A stretch of DNA of 26,033 bases from a virus. The notes below the pieces were generated by a model, which was not told the DNA's origin, did not search any database, and was given only the letters and a program-made list of their open reading frames with translations. Shown piece by piece: positions 8,704 to 14,744 of this stretch. Both the position numbers and the translations under genes were made by a program. Each line of letters starts with the position of its first letter. The stretch's first letter is position 1. The stretch lies in IMG/VR virus record IMGVR_UViG_3300025305_000117, positions 1-26,033 of that record, one strand, 5' to 3'.

Positions 8704-8952
8704 TTATTTTCCTAACCATTCTGTTAAAGATGATTTTTTGAATATCAGTTTTCCATTACCAAGACCACCTTTTCTTGTATAAGCCAATTCTCCAGAATCA
8801 ACACATCTTCTTAATGTAGAAACACTAAACCTTGTGAAATGAGATGCCTCTGCAATCGTCATATAAATATCATCTTCATGTTCTTTCTTTAATAATCTTT
8901 CGATTCTTTCTAATCGAGTTTGTATTGCTATTAGATGTTCTGTATCAGTCAT
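8704..8952 (-). CDS. Excisionase/MerR-like helix-turn-helix protein
   Basis: The 82-residue protein has an N-terminal helix (LIAIQTRLERIERLLKKEHE) that may form a coiled coil. It is followed by a winged HTH of the excisionase/MerR type: MTIAEASHFTRFSVSTLRRCVDSGELAYTRKGG and LIFKKSSLTEWL. Such proteins bind short DNA repeats and act as directionality factors or regulators. It is separated by 15 bases from RecT and has a GGAG ribosome binding site. The tyrosine recombinase of the same operon is a possible partner, but nothing in the sequence proves it. Confidence 0.75.
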   Translation of the reverse strand: MTDTEHLIAIQTRLERIERLLKKEHEDDIYMTIAEASHFTRFSVSTLRRCVDSGELAYTRKGGLGNGKLIFKKSSLTEWLGK

Positions 8953-8964
8953 TGTTTATCTCCT

Positions 8965-9549
8965 TTATGTTGAGTGAAAAATGAGGCGAAGATGTACTGA
9001 TTTATGTGGTGATTCATCATCATATTTTGAGTTTTGAATAAACCATTCTTTTTCTTTTAAATTAAGCAAAAAATTATCAGTTAATACTTCTTCCCCTATT
9101 CTTAAATCTGTTATTTCTAATATATCTGTTAAGGCACTCATAATTTCATTATGGTCAGATTCGTACATATATTCTTTATCCGTTATAAATTCGCCTGTTT
9201 CCTCATCCAAATAGACTACACTAAAAACATATTTATCAGTAATTCTTGAATCTTTTGATATTTCATTTCCTGTAAGTAATTTTCCTTCATCTTCTCTTTT
9301 TTTCATTTTTGTTTCTCCGTTTATCCATAATCGCTTGCCATTATAGTAATTACATTGACACCGAATACTTCCGTTTTCATACCACCGAGTAAATAATCCA
9401 TGCAATTCCCCGTCCTTGTAATTGAATTGAAATCGCTTATTCCCATTTTCATACCATTGTGTACTTAATCCATGTTGTTTGCCATCTTTGTAGTGAGTTG
9501 TTTGCCATTTTACTCCCGAAGGATAGCGTTTAATTTTTGTTTCTCCCAC
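8965..9549 (-). CDS. MORN-repeat protein with possible internal second start
   Basis: Residues 1-75 hold MORN-like repeats: YKDGKQHGLSTQWYENGNK, YKDGELHGLFTRWYENGS and a shorter YNGK. These resemble the YwqK-type MORN variants. The remaining 113 residues (from MKKREDEGK) form a separate domain with VFSVVYLDEETGEF that I do not recognise. The start is GTG at 9549 with AGGAG seven bases upstream. A second ATG at 9306 carries its own GGAG, and both regions share the word GGAGAAACAAAAAT, so the C-terminal domain may also be made alone. The two parts could be a fusion of once separate genes. Confidence 0.65.
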   Translation of the reverse strand: MGETKIKRYPSGVKWQTTHYKDGKQHGLSTQWYENGNKRFQFNYKDGELHGLFTRWYENGSIRCQCNYYNGKRLWINGETKMKKREDEGKLLTGNEISKDSRITDKYVFSVVYLDEETGEFITDKEYMYESDHNEIMSALTDILEITDLRIGEEVLTDNFLLNLKEKEWFIQNSKYDDESPHKSVHLRLIFHST

Positions 9550-9550
9550 T

Positions 9551-10474
9551 TTACAACTCCTTCTTTAGTACGAATCTTCGGTTCCCTTCCTTCATAGAAA
9601 CATATTTAGAATATATCTCTGGATGGTCATGCTTAAATGATTTCTTATCAAAATGTTCCCTGTCCTTGGTTTTCTTCCAAGTTGCCAGTTGGTGACCATT
9701 GTATTCCAGTACCTGCTTTTCTTCGAGGGCAGTCATTAGTTGCAGCTTGAGTCCCTTAATCTCATTGTCGCATTCTGATTTTCGGCTGTTACAAGCCCTT
9801 AACTGGACGGCTATATTATATATACTATCATCAGCCTGTAATATCTCGTCTTCCGAAACGGTGCTGTACAACAGGTTTGCATCTCCAATGGTCTGGCATT
9901 CAGGTGCTACATTTCCTTCCACATTAATCTTCCAGAACTCTACCAAGGTATCCATCAGGCTATTGATGAACTTATCATCCCGGTGGTATTTTTCAATAAT
10001 CATCTGTTTGTTGAATCCAAGAGAGAGAGATGCAAAATAAATATAAGGTGCATTCGTCACCATCATCTGGTGTTGTAACTGCACAAAATAATGGTCTGGA
10101 ATCTCACCATCCCATTTCTGGGCTGTAGTCTTGAACTCAACAGGAACCTTTTCACCCACAACCATGCCATCTAAATTGGTGGTAATAAAAGGGTTATTTC
10201 CGTGTATCCGAATCTTGTTGTCCTGTTTCACCTTCAGTCCGGTCTCCCGAAAGAATAAATCTCTCAGAATGGGTTCCATCTCCCTGCCTAAATACATTGC
10301 AAGGTTATCTTCCTTGGGTTGAAATCCGTTAACCAGTTCATTCCACAATTCAACTGCTGTCATCCAAGGATGTACTCCAAGGACTGCTGCTGACTGGGAT
10401 GCTCCGATGCTTGGGTTCTGCTGTCTGTCCGACAGCCATTCATCATAGTTTTTTGGTGCTTTGCGGTAGGTCAT
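9551..10474 (-). CDS. YqaJ-family 5'-3' exonuclease (lambda Exo-like)
   Basis: The 307-residue protein has the YqaJ viral recombinase signature. IGASQSAAVLGVHPW is followed by LGREMEPILRD (E67), TTNLDGMV (D102), VPVEFKTT (E113, K115) and HYFVQLQHQMMVT; these acidic and lysine residues form the metal-dependent PD-(D/E)XK site. Lambda Exo-like enzymes degrade the 5' strand of duplex ends to give single strands for RecT. The C-terminal third has a coiled-coil-like stretch and an ATWKKTKDREHFDKK segment. The ATG overlaps the stop of a 39-codon gene upstream by four bases. Confidence 0.92.
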   Translation of the reverse strand: MTYRKAPKNYDEWLSDRQQNPSIGASQSAAVLGVHPWMTAVELWNELVNGFQPKEDNLAMYLGREMEPILRDLFFRETGLKVKQDNKIRIHGNNPFITTNLDGMVVGEKVPVEFKTTAQKWDGEIPDHYFVQLQHQMMVTNAPYIYFASLSLGFNKQMIIEKYHRDDKFINSLMDTLVEFWKINVEGNVAPECQTIGDANLLYSTVSEDEILQADDSIYNIAVQLRACNSRKSECDNEIKGLKLQLMTALEEKQVLEYNGHQLATWKKTKDREHFDKKSFKHDHPEIYSKYVSMKEGNRRFVLKKEL

Positions 10475-10590
10475 TTTTTCCCTCTCTTAAATGGTGATTC
10501 GAAAAACTTATTTAAACCTTTTTTGATTTTGATAAAAAATATATCTTCCCATCCACGAAAATTGCCGTCAATGTTCTTTCTCTTTTTCAT
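10471..10590 (-). CDS. 39-residue basic small protein
   Basis: A short frame from ATG 10590 gives a lysine-rich peptide (MKKRKNIDGNFRGWED, ending in FKRGKK). The ATG has GGAG eight bases upstream and the stop overlaps the YqaJ start by four bases (ATGA). This is the same coupling seen elsewhere in the operon and is the main reason to call it a gene. The 57-nt gap before it contains an 8-bp inverted repeat (10591-10598 with 10644-10651) that could fold over its ribosome binding site. Function unknown. Confidence 0.55.
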   Translation of the reverse strand: MKKRKNIDGNFRGWEDIFFIKIKKGLNKFFESPFKRGKK

Positions 10591-10647
10591 TTAAAACTCC
10601 GTCATGGTTACCAATAAGTTACGTTAGTTTACGACTGGTTGCAAGTT

Positions 10648-11244
10648 TTAATCAGGAATTACCAGTTCGACTTCATGGGCATGAGCCACATTTGATGTTG
10701 ATTGATTGTTTAGCAATCTAAACTTATTAATCATAGTATTAAACAGGCTGATAAAGTTATGCATATCCTGTGGTTTGCCGTTTACCATTTCCTTATAATC
10801 AATAGTAGCCATAGCCTGAGCCATTCGCATCATCTCTACCATCATAGCAGTAGATACATAATTTAAGCCCTGATGTAACACCGTGGCTCTCTGGGACATT
10901 ATATCTTCACGGTTTCTCCACCAGTCACCGAGAGTGCTTTTCGGTATCCCAATCATTTGTTCAACTCTTGTAAATAGCGGAGCCAGTTCACCAGTAATTT
11001 TGTCTTCATTCTGGAACGCTTCCAAAAACATCAATGCAAAATGCTTTTCATCTATTCTATATTTGCCGTTCTTTCTTGAGAGTAATGGCTCACCATCAAA
11101 CACTGGTTCATTGAGTTCCAGTGGTTTCATGTTGTCCACAGCAAGACCCAATGCCTTGCCCTGTTCCTTAACAAAATTAATCTCGCCTTCGTTTTTGGCA
11201 AGGTTAACTTTCTGTTTAATTTTAGCTGCTTTGTCTTTATCCAT
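10648..11244 (-). CDS. Putative HTH DNA-binding protein, small-terminase-like
   Basis: The 198-residue protein has a central FALMFLEAFQNEDKI...LAPLFTRVEQMIGIPKSTLGDWWRNRE segment that reads as a helix-turn-helix with a typical IPKSTLGDWW recognition helix. A long helical part rich in methionine and a short end HEVELVIPD follow. HTH plus oligomerisation helices plus a beta-type tail is the layout of many small terminase subunits. Against that, the gene lies in the early leftward operon, far from the large terminase. It could instead be a transcription or replication regulator. The ribosome binding site is poor. Confidence 0.5.
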   Translation of the reverse strand: MDKDKAAKIKQKVNLAKNEGEINFVKEQGKALGLAVDNMKPLELNEPVFDGEPLLSRKNGKYRIDEKHFALMFLEAFQNEDKITGELAPLFTRVEQMIGIPKSTLGDWWRNREDIMSQRATVLHQGLNYVSTAMMVEMMRMAQAMATIDYKEMVNGKPQDMHNFISLFNTMINKFRLLNNQSTSNVAHAHEVELVIPD

Positions 11245-11261
11245 CTTATAATTTACAAAAT

Positions 11262-11849
11262 TTACGCATCAATTGAAAATTCTTCGTAGGCATCATCAAG
11301 ATTATGTTGGACAATGCCGATATACCGAAGCGTATAGTCTGGGTCGCTGTGGTTGAGTATCCGCATGACCAGAGCCAAGTCTTTTGTTTTCTTATATATA
11401 TTATATGCTAAAGTTTTTCTCATGCTGTGAGTCCCAAATTTACTTACTCCTGATTTCTCAGCAGCATCCCTGAGAAGAGTGTATGCCCTGATTCTGTCAA
11501 GTGGATTAGCCGGGTCTCTCAAGGAAAAGAATATCCAGTCTTCTGGCTCAAGCCCATAAAACTTAACATATGATTCCAGTTCTGGACGGATAACGCTGTT
11601 GAGCTTAATCTGTTTCAGCCTTCTGTTCCTGCGCTTGATAGTCTTGCTCTCGAACAGGTCGAGATATTCTTTCAATGTACCATCTGGATTAAATATATAC
11701 TTAACCTTCATCCGTAGTATATCATTGATTCGCAGTCCTGTATTCAATCCAAATCTCAACAGCAACGGGTCACGCTTGTTTCCCTTTCTCTCCAGTATAC
11801 GAATCATATTCGAAATCTGGTTCATATCTTTTACTGGTTGAACAGTCAC
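11262..11849 (-). CDS. Short tyrosine recombinase (catalytic domain only)
   Basis: All catalytic residues are visible in this 195-residue protein: R40 in TGLRINDIL, K69 in ESKTIKRR, H141 and R144 in THSMRKT, H167 in ILNHSDPDYTLRYIG and the nucleophile Y176. The N-terminal core-binding domain of full-length integrases is missing. The catalytic domain is intact and begins almost at the N-terminus, so this is a compact form as in some phage-encoded recombinases. It could integrate the phage or resolve genome multimers. No attachment site can be defined inside the window. The GTG start overlaps the previous stop by four bases. Confidence 0.85.
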   Translation of the reverse strand: MTVQPVKDMNQISNMIRILERKGNKRDPLLLRFGLNTGLRINDILRMKVKYIFNPDGTLKEYLDLFESKTIKRRNRRLKQIKLNSVIRPELESYVKFYGLEPEDWIFFSLRDPANPLDRIRAYTLLRDAAEKSGVSKFGTHSMRKTLAYNIYKKTKDLALVMRILNHSDPDYTLRYIGIVQHNLDDAYEEFSIDA

Positions 11850-12190
11850 TGCTTAAACTCCACAAGTTTATCATCGATTGATACTGGCTGATGGTCTTCT
11901 AATCCATTTTCTGAAACTAAAGTCCAGTAGGTTCTGCAATGATATTTATGCTTAAATATATTAGCCTTTGATAATTCATCTAATAAATCCCAGTATTCGT
12001 CAATCACATCTTGGCTACAAAGTTTGCCTTCTGTGTCAGATATAGAAACTCCCATCTCAAAACTAAGTTGTGAATGTAAATATCTTTTAACTAAATCATA
12101 ATGCTTACTTTCAACCAGAATTGCATCATTGGAATTACCCATCGCACCATTTGAACAATCCCCACCTTTTGCTACTAAATATAAATTCAT
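11846..12190 (-). CDS. Hypothetical protein, 114 aa
   Basis: The protein begins MNLYLVAKGGDCSNGAMGNSNDAILVES and continues with a mixed helical region (EYWDLLDELSKANIF). It has no motif I can assign. The opening beta-strand-like segment and the DAILVE pattern recall small phage proteins of unknown role. It overlaps the start of the recombinase gene (GTGA) and its own start overlaps the preceding stop (ATGA), with AGGAG upstream, so it is a coupled member of the operon. Confidence 0.65.
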   Translation of the reverse strand: MNLYLVAKGGDCSNGAMGNSNDAILVESKHYDLVKRYLHSQLSFEMGVSISDTEGKLCSQDVIDEYWDLLDELSKANIFKHKYHCRTYWTLVSENGLEDHQPVSIDDKLVEFKQ

Positions 12191-12378
12191 TTCAAACTCC
12201 TTTTCTCTTCTTTTTCTTTACAATTTTTACAAAGGGGTAAAAGTCCACGACCATGTTTCCTCATATAATCAGCCGAGCCTGTGCATCCATCGTCATATTT
12301 ACCACATTCACCTACAAATCCATAAGTGCCGGGGTGAGTACTGGCAACCTGATATATCCGATATTTTGTTTTAGTCAT
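12187..12378 (-). CDS. Small cysteine-rich, probably zinc-binding protein
   Basis: The 63-residue basic protein has four cysteines in two groups (CGKYDDGC and CKNC) that could bind one zinc ion; the C-terminus is lysine/glutamate rich. The ATG follows AAAAGGA and the stop overlaps the next start. The upstream intergenic region is strongly structured (12398-12478). Function unknown. Confidence 0.6.
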   Translation of the reverse strand: MTKTKYRIYQVASTHPGTYGFVGECGKYDDGCTGSADYMRKHGRGLLPLCKNCKEKEEKRSLK

Positions 12379-12397
12379 TTTTAATCCTTTTAAATTT

Positions 12398-12478
12398 GCC
12401 GCAAGGGACGGTTTTATGCGGAGTCCCGACCAAGGTAGGGTAACCGCCCCAAACGGCTGTTATGGAGCAAATTTGCTC
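12398..12478 (-). ncRNA. Structured intergenic RNA with possible compact pseudoknot
   Basis: In the minus-strand transcript, GGGAC (12423-12427) can pair with GTCCC (12405-12409), and CCGCA (12417-12421) with TGCGG (12399-12403). The two five-base-pair stems interleave as an H-type pseudoknot with a seven-nt middle loop and one-nt outer loops, so they may be alternative folds instead. Upstream is a perfect 14-bp palindrome, GAGCAAATTTGCTC (12465-12478), immediately after the stop of the 59-residue gene. The element ends about 20 bases before the next ATG. It does not match the ribozyme cores I know (hammerhead, HDV, twister, pistol). Confidence 0.5.
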
Positions 12479-12483
12479 GTTAT

Positions 12484-12663
12484 TCACTCTGATGTGTCTT
12501 TTGAAGATTCTAAGTTTGAAACATACTGTTCTAAAATCTCAACAACTTTAAAAACTTTGTTTGTGACTGTATCAATCAAAACAAGATTGTTTGGATTTTC
12601 ATTCCCACTGTGCAACTGGTATCTTGCAAAGTTATGTTTCAGTGTTGTAATGTGTTTTTTCAT
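12484..12663 (-). CDS. Small hypothetical protein, 59 aa
   Basis: The frame from ATG 12663 encodes MKKHITTLKHNFARYQLHSG and then VLIDTVTNKVFKVVEILEQYV, ending in SSKDTSE. The ATG overlaps the stop of the upstream gene by one base (TAATG) and has AAAGGAG in front, so translation is probably coupled. No family recognised. Confidence 0.6.
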   Translation of the reverse strand: MKKHITTLKHNFARYQLHSGNENPNNLVLIDTVTNKVFKVVEILEQYVSNLESSKDTSE

Positions 12664-12935
12664 TATTCAACTCCTTTCTGAAAACGAGATTTGGTGTAGG
12701 CACTCTTGTCACCTTTCTGTATCAGTCCCTGCTCCAACAGGTCAGTTGCAGCTCTACCGAACCAACCTTGTAGCGTCCATGCCATTCCTGTATCAACCAG
12801 TATCTGCCATGCGACCAGTACCTGTTCCTGAGTATCAGACGGCAACCATCCTTCAGCTATGCCACAAGCATCGTACTGACCCATCTTTGAATACAGGTCA
12901 GAATCACGAAGGGTTTTATTTATGTTTATAGTCAT
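12663..12935 (-). CDS. Conserved phage early protein with LQGWFGRAA motif
   Basis: The 90-residue protein contains VLVAWQILVDTGMAWTLQGWFGRAATDLLEQGL. I recognise this pattern from small phage early proteins of unknown function. I place the start at ATG 12935, six bases after the ACATGGAG leader that recurs in this operon. Frames extending to 13052 would overlap the upstream gene. It follows that gene by 13 bases. Confidence 0.7.
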   Translation of the reverse strand: MTININKTLRDSDLYSKMGQYDACGIAEGWLPSDTQEQVLVAWQILVDTGMAWTLQGWFGRAATDLLEQGLIQKGDKSAYTKSRFQKGVE

Positions 12936-12948
12936 TTTGTTCTCCATG

Positions 12949-13170
12949 TTATGATAGTTCGAGTTCATTATTTTCAGGATTGAAAAAGCGTACTGTTTCA
13001 TGGTCGCCATCCCAGTTATCACCGCTTGATGCAGATACCCGGTAGCGACCATCAGCCTGTTTTTTAATCCTGAAGTCTTTCAGTGTTTGACCAAAGAATC
13101 TCATTGTATCCCTGCTGAAAAAGTACGGGGCTGTATCTTGGGTCAGTCTTTTGATTTCGTAGATAGTCAT
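12949..13170 (-). CDS. Conserved small phage protein with SRDTMRFFGQT motif
   Basis: The 73-residue protein has YFFSRDTMRFFGQTLKDFRI and a C-terminal TVRFFNPENNEL. This pattern occurs in many phage and plasmid small proteins without known function. The ATG at 13170 overlaps the preceding stop by one base (TGATG). A GTG one codon upstream is an equally possible start, and GGTGGTGA serves as a ribosome binding site. Confidence 0.7.
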   Translation of the reverse strand: MTIYEIKRLTQDTAPYFFSRDTMRFFGQTLKDFRIKKQADGRYRVSASSGDNWDGDHETVRFFNPENNELELS

Positions 13171-13421
13171 CACTCACCACCTTCAGCAAAAGTGTTAAGA
13201 TTAGTCCTTAAAAGCTGTTCCCATTTCTTTTCACCAGAATCATCCAGATGCCTTAACACCTGTATGTTAAGCTCACCATCGTTAGTGAATGCAACAAATA
13301 CTGTCGCCTTGTTTACACTGCCAAATTGTTTACCAGTGGTTATATGTATTCTTCGGTTGGTTCCCTTGCGAACAAAAGTATTAGCAAGTTTACGTCCCCA
13401 TGATTTTATTGTGTTTTTCAT
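13170..13421 (-). CDS. Hypothetical protein, 83 aa
   Basis: The protein begins MKNTIKSWGRKLANTFV and is basic at the N-terminus, with beta-rich middle (ATVFVAFTNDGELNIQVL) and an acidic end. I chose ATG 13421 over 13433 because the 13433 ATG is part of the ACATGGAG leader used by neighbouring genes. The stop is coupled to the next start. No family recognised. Confidence 0.6.
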   Translation of the reverse strand: MKNTIKSWGRKLANTFVRKGTNRRIHITTGKQFGSVNKATVFVAFTNDGELNIQVLRHLDDSGEKKWEQLLRTNLNTFAEGGE

Positions 13422-13422
13422 T

Positions 13423-13650
13423 TTAATCTCCATGTTTAAGGTTACTTAGTTTACTATTGTTTACGTTACCATGCAAGGACTCATTATCACATGATTCACA
13501 TTGCAATCTATATAGACCATAGGTAGGTAGGTGTTTGTACTTCAACTGCGTACCATCGAGACCAAGTTCCCAAACACTCCTACAGCCCTTGCAATACTTC
13601 AAACGCCTTGATTCAGGTGTATGCATATTGGCTTTTTTACTATACTTCAT
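13423..13650 (-). CDS. Small zinc-ribbon-like protein
   Basis: Two CxxC pairs (CKGC and CESC) about 30 residues apart, with a hydrophobic middle, are typical for a zinc ribbon in this 75-residue protein. The start overlaps the previous stop by four bases and has AGGAG upstream. The last codons include the ACATGGAG leader of the next gene. It may bind nucleic acid or protein; the target is unknown. Confidence 0.65.
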   Translation of the reverse strand: MKYSKKANMHTPESRRLKYCKGCRSVWELGLDGTQLKYKHLPTYGLYRLQCESCDNESLHGNVNNSKLSNLKHGD

Positions 13651-13883
13651 ATCACTCTCCTGAGCGCAGTCCTTTCGTCAATCTGCCAGTATGTGCCTCT
13701 ATGGTAATTCCAGTAGCCGCCATCAGTATCTATGTTGATGTAACGTCTGGTGGCTATGCTCTTGTACAGGTTGATGTCACCCACTGCGCCCATGTGCATG
13801 AAATCACAGCAGTTTATTTCATTTGGTTTTCTTTCGCTGAGATTCTCCAGTGGAACCCAGTTTATTTTTGTGCTTATTTTCAT
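13647..13883 (-). CDS. Hypothetical protein, 78 aa
   Basis: The protein has a DINLYKSIATRRYINIDTDGGYWNY stretch resembling small phage accessory proteins, with aromatic residues and a C-terminal helix (ERTALRRVI). The ATG has AAGGAG eight bases upstream and the stop overlaps the next gene by four bases. Function not known. Confidence 0.6.
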   Translation of the reverse strand: MKISTKINWVPLENLSERKPNEINCCDFMHMGAVGDINLYKSIATRRYINIDTDGGYWNYHRGTYWQIDERTALRRVI

Positions 13884-13884
13884 T

Positions 13885-14061
13885 TTATTTCTCCTTGTTT
13901 AATACAAAAATTGAACCATTCCTGCGGTTTATTTTATTGTTAGGAAACTCCTTTTTCAAAATTTCCACTTGTTTTTTTGCATCATTTATATTCCCGATAT
14001 AATATTCTTTTATTATAGAATATCCTTCTGGAATTTTATAATAAGTGGTGAATGTACTCAT
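13885..14061 (-). CDS. Small hypothetical protein, 58 aa
   Basis: The protein MSTFTTYYKIPEGYSIIKEY continues with a helix (DAKKQVEILKKEF) and a basic strand, and is not recognised. The start at ATG 14061 follows the recurring ACATGGAG leader by seven bases; the frame extending to 14085 would begin inside that upstream leader region. The gene is directly downstream of the first tRNA-like element. Confidence 0.6.
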   Translation of the reverse strand: MSTFTTYYKIPEGYSIIKEYYIGNINDAKKQVEILKKEFPNNKINRRNGSIFVLNKEK

Positions 14062-14088
14062 TTTATTTCTCCATGTTATTTTCAATTA

Positions 14089-14103
14089 GTAGCACCATGC
14101 TAC
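14089..14103 (-). other. Hairpin following the downstream tRNA-like element
   Basis: A six-base-pair hairpin, GTAGCA and TGCTAC around TGG, starts two bases after the acceptor-like stem of the 14106-14148 element. A comparable five-base-pair hairpin follows the second element, so the two copies share this layout. Confidence 0.6.
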
Positions 14104-14105
14104 AG

Positions 14106-14148
14106 AGCGCAGGGCAGGAATCGAACCTGACCAGTACCATACTGCGCT
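14106..14148 (-). ncRNA. Minimal tRNA-like element without anticodon arm (copy 1)
   Basis: In minus orientation, AGCGCAG (14142-14148) pairs with CTGCGCT (14106-14112) as a seven-base-pair acceptor-like stem. Between them lie the D-loop-like TATGGTACTG and a T-arm whose strands GTCAGG and CCTGCC (one mismatch) close a perfect tRNA T-loop, TTCGATT. D stem, anticodon arm and variable loop are absent. The kept positions correspond to T8, A9, G18, G19, T54, T55, C56 and A58, which build the tRNA elbow. It lies between the stop at 14162 and the next gene. No CCA is encoded. The likely roles are an RNase P/RNase Z-type processing signal or a tRNA mimic; both are inference. Confidence 0.7.
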
Positions 14149-14161
14149 TATTATATATATA

Positions 14162-14662
14162 CTAACCTGCAACAAAATCGAAGTAAAACCTCGGCTGATG
14201 GATGAACTCCAATGTGCCTTTGGTTCCGTCACTCTTGCGAGTCACCAAAACACAAGGTGATGCGAATCCCTGCACTGTAAAGTCCTTCTGTAGCTCTTTG
14301 GTATTCCAGACCTGACCATGTTGCTTTTCGAGTTCTTCCCGTTCAGTAAGTCGCTTTGGGAAATTCCGAGAGTCTACTGTTGGCGTTTTCCAGAATCCAT
14401 CTGCTATGCCATCAGTGTAGTCCACAAACGTCCCGTCAGAATCCTTCCAGTATTGTTTTGCCAGTTCATACCCACAACCAGTACACTTCAGGAAATACTC
14501 GAAGTTGATGTTGTCGTGAACTTGATGCCATAGCTCCCAGTTATCGTGGGATTCATAGCCTTCATACTTGCCATACTCATCTTCCAGAGGAAACCTACAC
14601 CTACAGCAACTACCTGCTTGTGCTGTCACTACTCTTGATACGGCTTTGATTAATGTTCTCAT
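14162..14662 (-). CDS. Hypothetical protein with cysteine pairs, 166 aa
   Basis: Cysteines CCRC near residue 19 and CTGC near 60 could form a zinc site. The protein continues with DGTFVDYTDGIADGFWKTP and a helical middle (RLTEREELEKQ), and ends in FDFVAG. I do not recognise a family. It starts at ATG 14662, six bases after the ACATGGAG leader. It lies between the two tRNA-like elements, which puts it on its own segment if those elements are cut. Confidence 0.6.
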   Translation of the reverse strand: MRTLIKAVSRVVTAQAGSCCRCRFPLEDEYGKYEGYESHDNWELWHQVHDNINFEYFLKCTGCGYELAKQYWKDSDGTFVDYTDGIADGFWKTPTVDSRNFPKRLTEREELEKQHGQVWNTKELQKDFTVQGFASPCVLVTRKSDGTKGTLEFIHQPRFYFDFVAG

Positions 14663-14683
14663 TTTTTACTCCATGTGTTGATA

Positions 14684-14699
14684 GTGACTTAATTGTCAC
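14684..14699 (-). other. Hairpin following the upstream tRNA-like element
   Basis: GTGAC and GTCAC form a five-base-pair hairpin with a six-nt loop. It starts three bases after the acceptor-like stem of the 14703-14744 element, mirroring the hairpin at 14089-14103. Confidence 0.6.
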
Positions 14700-14702
14700 A
14701 GT

Positions 14703-14744
14703 GGGTAGGGGGAGATTCGAACTCCCCCATCTACCATACTACCC
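14703..14744 (-). ncRNA. Minimal tRNA-like element without anticodon arm (copy 2)
   Basis: In minus orientation, GGGTAG (14739-14744) pairs with CTACCC (14703-14708), and GGGGAG pairs with CTCCCC around the T-loop TTCGAAT. The stems stack to 12 base pairs, the same total as a tRNA acceptor plus T-arm. The joining segment TATGGTAGATG carries the D-loop-like GG. The anticodon arm and D stem are absent. The TAG stop of the upstream ArdC-like gene is part of the acceptor-like strand, so translation termination and RNA folding overlap. It matches copy 1 in architecture but differs in both stem sequences, which looks like structural conservation with compensatory changes. Confidence 0.75.

Noticed and set aside
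12398-12478. Assignment of the intergenic RNA to HDV, twister, pistol or twister-sister ribozymes
   Set aside because: The interleaved stems only superficially recall HDV; the conserved cores of each class are missing.
12416-12931. 171-codon plus-strand frame
   Set aside because: It is antisense to two minus-strand genes with overlapping starts and good ribosome sites, and its product has no domain-like pattern.
14106-14744. Ordinary tRNA genes on the minus strand
   Set aside because: The T-loops are canonical, but only 10-11 bases lie between acceptor and T-arm, so there is no room for D stem, anticodon arm or variable loop; no nearby exon could supply them.
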